Assembly: GCA_025558075.1 (NCBI GenBank)
Contig: JAHLKF010000023.1
Span: forward strand, 1-64,000
Reading direction: 5' to 3'
From: Gaertneriomyces semiglobifer
Taxonomy: Eukaryota; Chytridiomycota; Chytridiomycetes; Spizellomycetales; Spizellomycetaceae
Length of the DNA: 64,000 nt
Part shown: piece by piece, positions 56,300-64,000 of the stretch
Numbering within the stretch: position 1 is the stretch's first letter
How the letters are laid out: each line of letters begins with the position of its first letter
The notes under the pieces: generated by a model
Seen by the model: only the letters and a program-made list of their open reading frames with translations
The model's database searches: none
Told to the model about the DNA's origin: nothing
Program-made: the position numbers and the translations under genes

Positions 56300-58546
56300 T
56301 TACGCTGTACTTCTTTTGAGAACCTTAAGCGGTGTCTTAGGCGGCAATGGTAAAGGTGGTGAAGACGACGACGACGCTTGAGCATGTTTGCGCCTATCCA
56401 GCACCAACGGCCCTCTTTTCGTCATCATTGCAGTAGCGAGATTGACAAGCGGGGATTGCTGTTGCGGGGCCGCCCGACCACGCAATTTCGCCACCCGCAG
56501 CCCGTCCTGCCAAGTCTCATGTGTCAATCGGGCCAAGTTCTACAGACAAGTGGTGAGATGATGGTGCGCAAATATCGCTGAGGTCGAAGGTAAGCTTACA
56601 TGATATAGCAGGAAGCAATCCATTACTGCGACCGCCTTGTCTACATCTTCCACTTTACTTGGGAACGTGACAGTGCCAATATCACCAAAAGCGAATAATT
56701 CCCTTCGTATGCCAACGAAAAGACGGAATACGACAGTCAAGTCGACAACTTGCAGGTACACGACTCCCAGCTTATCCAGCAGCAGCGCGGTTGCGTCTTC
56801 ATCATCCGTCAGTGTGTGATCACTCCCAATCGTCGTACTTCGATCACCGCAGCCTCCAGCCGCTTCATGTTCAGGAAGCCCCTTCAGTGCTCTGACCACC
56901 GAATGAACAATTGTTCTATACTGAGCACGAGCTACTTTCATCCCATCCACAAAATTCTCTTCCGAGTGTGGCCCTTCCCAGGCGATCCTCCCGGAGTTTT
57001 CGCCCGCACTTAATTCGTCGTAAATGAAAGTTTTGCGGTGTGACTGCTTCTGGGCTACTAGAATGTAGTCACATTTTTTGGCCCTGCCCAGGTCACTTCC
57101 TCTGGCGGCTTTGTCCGTCTTTTCGGCAATTGACGTCAGCTCACCAAATAGGGTGGTCAATGGTCGTTTTTTCAGGAATCCTTCCATGAAATAAGCATCC
57201 ATCGTCTTCTCCGAGGTATAACGAATATTCAATTCGATAGCATCACACAAGTTCACCCATTGGAGGTTTACCCACTGCGTGTCCGCATCTCTATGGTCAA
57301 TCGCGTTTACCTGGTTGGTAAGTTCCGCCTCGTATTCTTCATCCTCCAACTCCAACTTCCGGATCTCTTTCTTAAGCATCTCTATAACTCCCACCACACC
57401 ACCACTTCCCACGGCTTCTGCAATCGATGCAATAGTAATGGAGGATTCCGTAGCCATAACGAGCGAGGTGATGACGAACAAGTAAGCCTGCACGGAGTTC
57501 GACATAAGTGCTCTGGCCCGCTCAACCATACTCAGCATCCGTTCGCGGACATAACCTAGCGTGTTGGCGTCTAGCAAATCCTGCACAAAGCTATCTGCTC
57601 GTGGATTACTTGCCAAGGGATGCGTATCTGGCTCACGCAGATCCAGCGCATTCCAAAAAATTGTGTGTCGCGCATCACTGTCCATATGTGCCTGTCGAAT
57701 GGCCGCCACCGCGCGACCTAGAGTAGGTCCAGTGGCAGGTACCGGTGGAATCGGTACATCGACATGACTGTCTACTGACTCATCATCCACCTGCTCGCCA
57801 TCGTGATCCTGTCCGTCCTTCGTCCTTTTCAGAAGCTGCTTCAACTCTGCTATTTCCTTTACCAACTCCCGGTTGGCATCCACCATGTTACGCATGCTCT
57901 CCTGATCTCGTTCGTCGCCAGAACTCATTCGACGGACGTTTGAAGGAGCTTCCGGAAATTGAAGTGCGTCGTCCAGTCGGGTAGAAGCGTCGTGACAGTC
58001 AACCGTCGTGGATGTTGATGCCGAAGCATCGTCGACTGAGCTTTCGGGAGACAGATGAATGCGTTTGGCCGGAGCATAGGACTGAAGTCAACTAGTCACT
58101 TTTCCGAAGCCCTTTCCAAAAAAAAAGCTGAGGGCAAATAGCAATACCTCATCCGCACTACGTTTCAGCTTGAAGCTCAACACATTGCCAATCCCCTTTT
58201 CCACAGCCAATCCAAACCCAGCCGAGTTGGAGGCCGCTTCCGCTTCTTCAGCTATTTGTGCAAGACGGCTTCTGTCGTTGGCGTCTATGGTATCCAATAA
58301 GACTTTATTTGAACTCCGGAATTCCCCTGCCTGCAATTTATCACTGAGGGATTGGCCTTTGGTTTGAGCATATCTCTTAATGGACGAGTTGCCGATAATG
58401 AAGTCTCTGAGATACCGAACCATGGCGGCGACGGCCTCCTCGGCGTTCCCAGGCGGCTTTTTCAACGCGACATATTCCAAACAGCCCTTTATACTCCACG
58501 ACGCATAACCTTGGCAGCCAAAGTAATCCTGAACTATCCTATCCAT
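56300..58546 (-). CDS. Unknown family protein, intact paralogue of the 2.3-kb pseudogene
   Basis: Three exons on the minus strand: 58546-58148 (ATG, 133 codons), 58081-56600 (494 codons) and 56539-56300 (79 codons and TAA), joined in phase: 706 residues. The first exon is a helical domain (MDRIVQDYFGCQGYASW). The second starts with SYAPAKRIHLSPESS, a basic S/P linker like those in two other genes here, has a coiled-coil-like ANRELVKEIAELKQLLKRTK, then the conserved blocks FWNALDLREPD, KKCDYILV, YDELSAGENSG, DGMKVARAQY and ELFAFGDIGTVTF. The D, E..GE, K...R order is reminiscent of restriction-endonuclease-like domains, but this is weak. The tail is P/S-rich. No signal peptide, no known family. 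No damage is seen. Confidence 0.7.
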
Positions 58547-61067
58547 TCCGGAACTACGTGGTGCATATGGATCTGTTCAAGTTGCTTATTGTGTGATACG
58601 TGATATTTTCAGTTGAAACTGACGCGTAGGTGAAAAACGAAGCTGGGCCTCACAAACACAACTCACACAATACACACTTGTACAGGACATCTAGCGCACG
58701 GACGTCTGATTCCTTCGAGCTCCGCATAGCACGGACACCTACGCTCTTCGGTCTGCTAGCCAGCAATCCCCGTTTGCGCGTGGTTTGGATGAGAATGTAC
58801 GAAGCCTTCAACCCCTGCTCTGGCTGCTTGCGCTTGCCACACAGGGTCATCAGCGCTTCTGCTTCTCATTCCAGTTGTCCGCCCTCGGTAACCCACGATC
58901 TACGGTAAATCTACGCGCAGTTGAGTCTGCTGTCAAGGACCGTTTGTCTGCGCAATCTGAATGGATGTGAATGTGCGAACCCGTCCTGGTTCAGCGCTTG
59001 CCTACCAATTCCTTGTGTGCAGACGACGGTTATGTTGCAGCAGCTTGATCTGCCGCGCAAAACATACCCGTTTGCTCGTGGTTTGGATGAGTTGGTGTGA
59101 AGCCTTAACTCCTGCTCTGGTTGTCTACGAGGCAGCTACACAGGGCCATTAGCGCTTCCATTTCTCATTCCAGATTACCTGCGGGGGCGCAGGGCTCGAA
59201 GTTGAATGTTATGTGCGTTGTAAGCTGTGGAGGACGGTAGATGGTGAGTAGAAGGTCCATGTTAAGCTGTCGTTCAACCTCCTGATAGTGTTAAACGCAG
59301 GTCACGGACTAGCAAATACTTGTTTAGATGTGCCGCAAATGATCGGCAAAACAACAATGTCGATCTCATCTTTGGTCTTGGAGTAAGTGGCCTTTCTTTT
59401 GTCAATTTTTGTATTAACAGCATAACCCTCAAGGTTGGGAGTTCTACTACGACTGCTTCAGGAGATCCTGCATCAGGAGAACCCATAAGGCGCAAGCACA
59501 CTGCACGAACGACAGCACTGAGTTTCTGCATTTGACTGGACACTCGGATGTTTATAACAACCATCACTATCACCCGAACGCAACCATGCAACCATTGTCG
59601 CAGAGTACTACCTGCCATGAACGGCTGCGACCGCCCCCAAGTTCTGGATCCACCTTTGATGGCCACATGAGTACTGGCGTCATCTGTGATGGTATTATCA
59701 AGATGGACGCCTTGACAAGCGCAGCGACGGTTGCTGACCGTAACGGAGAGCTGTCATTGCGCTTCGGTCAAGTGGAGCGATTAGGCGCTTCGTTGTTGAC
59801 CTGCAGTGCCCCGCACTGATTATTCCAGTCAATCGCAAGGTTGACCGGCGTAGCTGGCATAAGAAAACCGCCATTGCGAACGAAATTCACTAGCGATTGT
59901 CAGATTGCTAGAGTTGCATCCGTCGCCGGGGCCGATCCCCTATCGCCCACGCAGGGCAGACGCTCAAGTGAGAGGCCCTCCTACCCTGCGGGAGTGAGAG
60001 CAGGTGCAAAGCAAATGTGGTTCGCATGCCAGATGAACTCGACACGAGCTATCGTGCTGCCTGCATGTCATGTCTCCAGCTCACGGAGGATTGTTCCTGT
60101 GCATTCAGCAACGGCGGATGCATCTATCTGTGGTGGCCCTCAGAAGTCGCCAAAAATCCCCGGACGCATTCGCCTTGCCATCGTCTTTCCCTCGAACTCG
60201 AAGGTGCTATCAACTTCCGTCCGATGTTGTTGGTATCAACAACTTCGGTTCCTTGTTAACGTCGCGCCGCTGCCTGGCAACCGGTATGAGGCACAGCCAT
60301 GTGGGCGCATCACGTGACAGTTGTAGTCGATAAGTAACGACATGATGCGCTCAACGCGACGAGACCTGGAGACGTATCAGCGACCACCCCACAGCTGAAG
60401 TAGCAGAAACCTGGAGTTCGGCATTGAAGGTGTACTGTGTGCCGCAGTGCCGGCCTAGCGGGGTGTGCGAAGAGTACATTTTCCGCGCAATTCAAGGGAT
60501 GTACATGTACCGAGGTCAGCTCATTATGGAGTCGCGCGATGGTTATGGTGAACGGATCTCGACAACGAGTGGAAGGGAGCAGAGTTCCGTTCATATCAAG
60601 TAGTCGGATAGTGGGTGTAAAGGGCTAATAATCGCATGCGAGCGCATACATTGGGCATAACGGCATGTCAGGGTCCTTTAAACTTTCCCTCTTTACATGA
60701 TTTCATCTCCTCAAGTCGTTCCGTCCGTTTTCGGAAGGCTCACCGTAAGTACCGCTACATTCTCATGCCGATTGAGGGATATGGAATTGGGCATTGGCCT
60801 CTGTTGATGAATCCCTTGAACTTGAACCGCCACGACGCGTCCAAGTCGTACGTCCTTTCAAAAGCGAGGCTTTGCAAGGCCTAACTCAAGGCCAATGACA
60901 AGACTGGTGCGTCATGGAAAGCAGTAAGATCGGGTTAAAATGTCGGCTTCGATCTCTCCGTCTATGCAACTTGCCTTTGCAAAAATAGTATAAAGGCACT
61001 GTGCTTAACGTAACGCAGCCAGGACAGCCAATCCAAAAGATTCTTTGTGATAGGAAACCAAACTGCC
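58547..61067. other. Gene-poor stretch with a diverged direct duplication
   Basis: About 58768-58873 and 59068-59174 share cccgtttgc(g/t)cgtggtttgg and ...ctgctctgg(c/t)tg, then cacagggtcatcagcgctt-like sequence and tctcattccag: an old duplication with 300-bp offset. Frames in 59274-60630 look non-random in places but no gene, start or family could be supported. A TATA-like motif (gtataaaggc) lies near 60988, upstream of the next gene. Confidence 0.4.
60985..60993 (+). promoter_or_regulatory. TATA-like box of the 61-kb gene
   Basis: gtataaagg about 80 bp upstream of the ATG at 61068. Confidence 0.45.
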
Positions 61068-61704
61068 ATGCCAAACAAAATTCAACCGAACTGGAAGACC
61101 ACCTTTGACGCCTTTGACGGCGACTCGGACCGACTGCAAAACCGCAACGCTCCCTCATTAAACAGGTCATACAATAGTGCCTAGCACGTTGTGCGTCGAG
61201 ATAGGCGCTGACCACATGCATGCTAATCGGCGCCGTTCCATCTGCTGTAGAACCCTTCCCAATGCAGAGGCTAGGAAGAAGCTCGCCACAGACCCGAATA
61301 TGGGAACATTCAACTCTAGCCGCAATGACGGGCACCCACTTTCCAACGACGGCGGGACAGCTAACAGCGCAAGACAATCGGCTATTGAAACTCAGACACG
61401 CCGCTTGACCTCGATGGCACAATACCGAGAGTTGAACGGAGGTGTGGTGCCCAAAGATGGTGAGGAAGTTTTGTTAGAAGGCAAACAGCAAGCAGCGGTT
61501 GACGCACAGATTGTCAAACTTGAAGGGTATAAGGAAATCGACGGAGGCATCGTGCCAAAGAGCGCGGATGAGGCTGCGCTCGCAACGAGTTCTGCGGCTT
61601 TTGGACAAAGCAAGCCTGTACTGGTGAAAGAAGAAGATGCCGCGCACAGAGACGAGTGGGCAGGAGGTGGTACCGATGCTGCCCAAAAGAAGAGCAAATT
61701 GTAG
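61068..61704 (+). CDS. Hypothetical protein with an internal ~50-residue duplication
   Basis: Two exons: 61068-61165 (MPNKIQPNWKTTFDAFDGDS) and 61251-61704, joined by an 85-nt intron in phase 2, giving 183 residues. The middle has two related blocks, QYRELNGGVVPKDGEEVLLE and GYKEIDGGIVPKSADEAALA, each preceded by a helix; the tail is acidic and basic and ends AAQKKSKL. It is hydrophilic, with no signal or membrane segment. I recognise no family; the paired Y(R/K)E(L/I)(N/D)GG(V/I)VPK motifs are distinctive. The start gives a TATA box at a normal distance. Confidence 0.65.
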
Positions 61705-62054
61705 ACTATGTTGCCGTTTGCTTTGCTATGAAATGAAACATGTCGTTCTCCATTTGAATATATTGGCGCCTCGAATAACACTTGTGTTATATACAAGTTG
61801 TTTGATGAAGCCGACCGAGTGTTCGTAAAGAATGTCGTTTTATTTTTTGAAAAGTCGTCGGAGGTCCGCGGCGTGACGCGCCCAAAAAGTTTCCAACTTG
61901 CCTTGATAACGACGCCGCTGCTGAACCATGAGACTATTCTACGGCGGCGACGGCTTTATTTAAAGCAGTAACCTCCCTGGTGAGACTCCCCAAAACTCTC
62001 TCGCCATAGTGAGTAAAATCTCGACGAGTTTCCCCCAAGTCCGTACATATCGTC

Positions 62055-63338
62055 ATGACCGTTTCCGAGCCCAAGAGCGTGCTGGTAAGCATTGGCTTTC
62101 TAAGGTCAATCTAACACAAGTACAATTCCGAGCCTTACATTGTTTCTCAGGTGACGCTTGACTACAGCGATCTGGTTCGCAGTGACATTGATCTTTCCTC
62201 GCAACTCCGTGCCGCTTTCGGCAACGACGAACATGCACTCGGAGCTGTCCTTGTTAAAAATATACCTGACTTTGTGAAACTCCGTCAGCGTCTTTTGACT
62301 TTGGCATCCACTCTTGCCAATTTGCCCAGTGAAGCTTTGCAAAAAGCCGAACATGTCGACAGCTCGTATTTGTTCGGGTGGTCTCACGGTAAAGAAATCA
62401 TGAACGGCAAGAGGGACTGGGCAAAGGGATCGTTCTACAACAACCCCGTATATGACTTTGGCGACCATCCTGATCCCGAGTATGCCCAAAAGTTTCCAGA
62501 GTATGGCTACCCCAACGTGTGGACGGAGGAATTGCCGGAATTGAAAACGGCGTTCACCGAGCTCGGAAAGCTGATTGTTGACACGGGCATGCTGGTCGCA
62601 AAGCACTGCGACAAGTACTTGGCGAGTGAGTTCCCGGACTTACCGGAGGGGTTCCTGGAGGGTGCGATCAGACAAAGCCGTACCACGAAGGCCAGACTAT
62701 TGCACTACTTTCCAGTTGAAAAGGCCGCAGAAGAGCAAGTGCAGAGCTCTACAAAGGAAGAAGAGGTTGAGGACTCATGGTGTGGACTGCACATTGATCA
62801 CAGCATGGTGGGTAGCACATGTGCGTTTGGTAGTATTCTCATATGTGCTTTATTTATGTTCGCTTATTTGCAGTTGACTGGCCTGACCAGTGCCATGTAC
62901 ATCAACGAAATCTCCGAACCATACCAAGAACTCAACACATCCAGCACCACTCTTTCACCGTCTCTTTCCAAGGCGATTTCCCAGTCAGGTCTCTATGTCA
63001 AGACACGCTCGGGAAATATGGTAAAAGTCAACATTCCGAAAGACTGCGCCTTGTTCCAAATCGGTGAGGCAGCTCAGGTTGCTAGCAGAGGCCTGCTAGT
63101 TGCAACCCCGCACTTGGTAAAGGGTGCAGAGATTGGAAAGGACGAGGGACGGGTGGCCAGGAATACTTTCGCCGTATTCATGCAGGTATTGTAATCGTCT
63201 GGTCTAACGTGATCATATGGTCGTTGCCAACTGAATTGCTCCCACCAGCCTAACGTCGATGCAAAGTTGACCCCTACTCAGACCTTCCACGACTTTACGC
63301 AGGAGGTGATGAAACGTCACTATGCTGACCGTATGTAG
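62055..63338 (+). CDS. 2OG-Fe(II) oxygenase-like (isopenicillin-N-synthase-like) protein
   Basis: Exons 62055-62084, 62151-62807, 62874-63185 and 63249-63338 join in frame to 362 residues, stop TAG 63336-63338. The N-terminal part has ALGAVLVKNIPDF; the jelly-roll core has the HxD motif WCGLHIDHSMLTGLTSAMYI, then QIGEAAQVASRGLLVATPHL and a RNTFAVFMQPN ending. In this superfamily H-x-D...H binds iron and an R-x-S/T motif binds 2-oxoglutarate; here the distal His is probably in ATPHLVKG and R at VARNTFAVF. Similar uncharacterised proteins occur in plants and fungi. A GTATGT donor-like site at 63331 leaves open one more intron and an alternative short C-terminus (63331-63468 or so). Cytosolic; substrate unknown. 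Confidence 0.8.
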
Positions 63339-63737
63339 TTCTATGGATAGTTGAGCTAGATTTTCTGATGCCCGCTCTTGGACAAGCGAACATAGTCATC
63401 TAGATGGTGTCTCCAATAATTAAGCATAAATCTCACATACTGATGTGCTGTCGACCGCTTCCCCGTCAGCATCAACTTTTCTGTCAATCTTCGTAAAAGG
63501 GTAGTACGTTGTGCGTATCTTCATACTATAACCCATTATGCACTACAATTACCCAGGATTGAGCCAGCTCCTAAATCTAAGCGCTACACTAGCACTATAC
63601 ATATATACGCCAAAATCCCAAAAAGATGGAAAGCGGGCGAGTCCTGCTCTACACACGCACGAAGAGGGGATGTTTCTGCGACTATATCACCAACTATACA
63701 TTACATATTCTACATGCCTGTTCTGGTAGCTCCCTCC

Positions 63738-64000
63738 TTAGGCTGACCGGCTTGTATTCCTCGGCGGTGCAACCGGGGATGTGGCAGATGCACCGGATTC
63801 TCGCGGTGACGAAGGCGAAGTAGAACTGGCTTGCTGAGAGTCATCCTTGGGCGGAGGAACTGGGCTCGCAAGTGGCGGAGCATACTCCTGCTGTGGTTGC
63901 TGTTGCGCAGCATACTCCTGCTGAGTTTGCTGTTGCGGAGCATACTGTTGCTGTGGTTGCTGTTGAGGAGCGTACTGTTGCTGCTGTGGTTGGTTAGGAT
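63738..64000 (-). CDS. 3' end of Q/P-rich repeat protein
   Basis: The minus-strand frame enters at the window edge and ends TAA (63740-63738). It reads PQQQYAP-type repeats (units of about 10-12 residues: QQQPQQQYAPQQQ with variants QEYA), then a P/S-rich tail (PPLASPVPPPKDDSQ...VAPPRNTSR). The start is outside the window. Such low-complexity tails occur in fungal trafficking and RNA-binding proteins; no domain is visible, so function cannot be given. Repeat units in DNA are cagcaacaacc-like and could vary in number. Confidence 0.7.
   Translation of the reverse strand, partial: PNQPQQQQYAPQQQPQQQYAPQQQTQQEYAAQQQPQQEYAPPLASPVPPPKDDSQQASSTSPSSPRESGASATSPVAPPRNTSRSA

Noticed and set aside
60690..60760. 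Fragment of ribosomal protein uL24 (Rpl26), from SSSRSVRFRKAH followed by a GTAAGT donor
   Set aside because: Only about a dozen residues resemble the family, with no second exon; kept as a curiosity only.

Overview
The window is nuclear DNA of a fungus. Genes carry short GT-AG introns (mostly about 45-80 nt), and several products are recognisably fungal: a Ypd1-type phosphotransfer protein, mitochondrial ATP synthase subunit b, Exo70, small ribosomal protein uS14 (Rps29), NAD-dependent glycerol-3-phosphate dehydrogenase and a D-arabinono-lactone-oxidase-like enzyme. The Crinkler/RHS-like P-loop-plus-nuclease gene, a matching kinase-like gene and several large lineage-specific genes with few introns suggest an early-diverging fungus, perhaps a chytrid. 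That placement is inference; I cannot name a species.

Layout. (1) 1-40 kb is an accessory, repeat-rich compartment. It holds a protein with 58-residue repeats (1-595), a decayed copy of an unknown gene family (2.3-5.0 kb), a lactone-oxidase-like gene (6.5-8.5 kb), an Nma111-like relic (9.1-9.4 kb), a large unknown gene (11.5-13.6 kb), a kinase-like gene (14.6-15.7 kb), a Crinkler/RHS-like NTPase-nuclease (16.6-19.2 kb), five 199-bp tandem repeats (20.1-21.0 kb), a frameshifted RPS28 copy (21.2-21.6 kb), a second large unknown gene (23.2-26.2 kb), an Ulp1-like relic (26.7 kb), a 6.2-kb tandem array of a 49/50-bp unit, a tRNA-Arg(UCG) gene, a Dur3-like relic (35.2-35.4 kb) and a second effector-like gene with a D...ExK nuclease signature and an NLS (36.0-38.0 kb). 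(2) 40.3-55.6 kb is a compact housekeeping block: a conserved fungal protein, RPS29, YPD1, a single-pass membrane protein, EXO70, ATP4, GPD1, an OmdA-domain protein and an MBD4-like DNA glycosylase. (3) 56.3-61 kb is accessory again and contains an intact paralogue of the 2.3-5.0 kb pseudogene. (4) 61-64 kb has a small repeat-containing protein, a 2OG-Fe(II) oxygenase-like gene and the 3' end of a Q/P-rich gene.

The most striking structure is the 27.19-33.42 kb array. Each unit fuses the 5' flank and first ~23 nt of the adjacent tRNA-Arg gene (start-site region, 5' acceptor strand, A box), and the array runs directly into the single complete tRNA gene at 33423-33495. It is a satellite built from the promoter-proximal half of a tRNA gene.

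The accessory segments also carry relics of several ordinary genes and many local duplications, whereas the housekeeping block carries none that I can see. This looks like a two-compartment genome boundary. Starts and exon joins were read by eye. For genes that would otherwise begin with a non-ATG codon I took the first in-frame ATG or say that the start is unknown.
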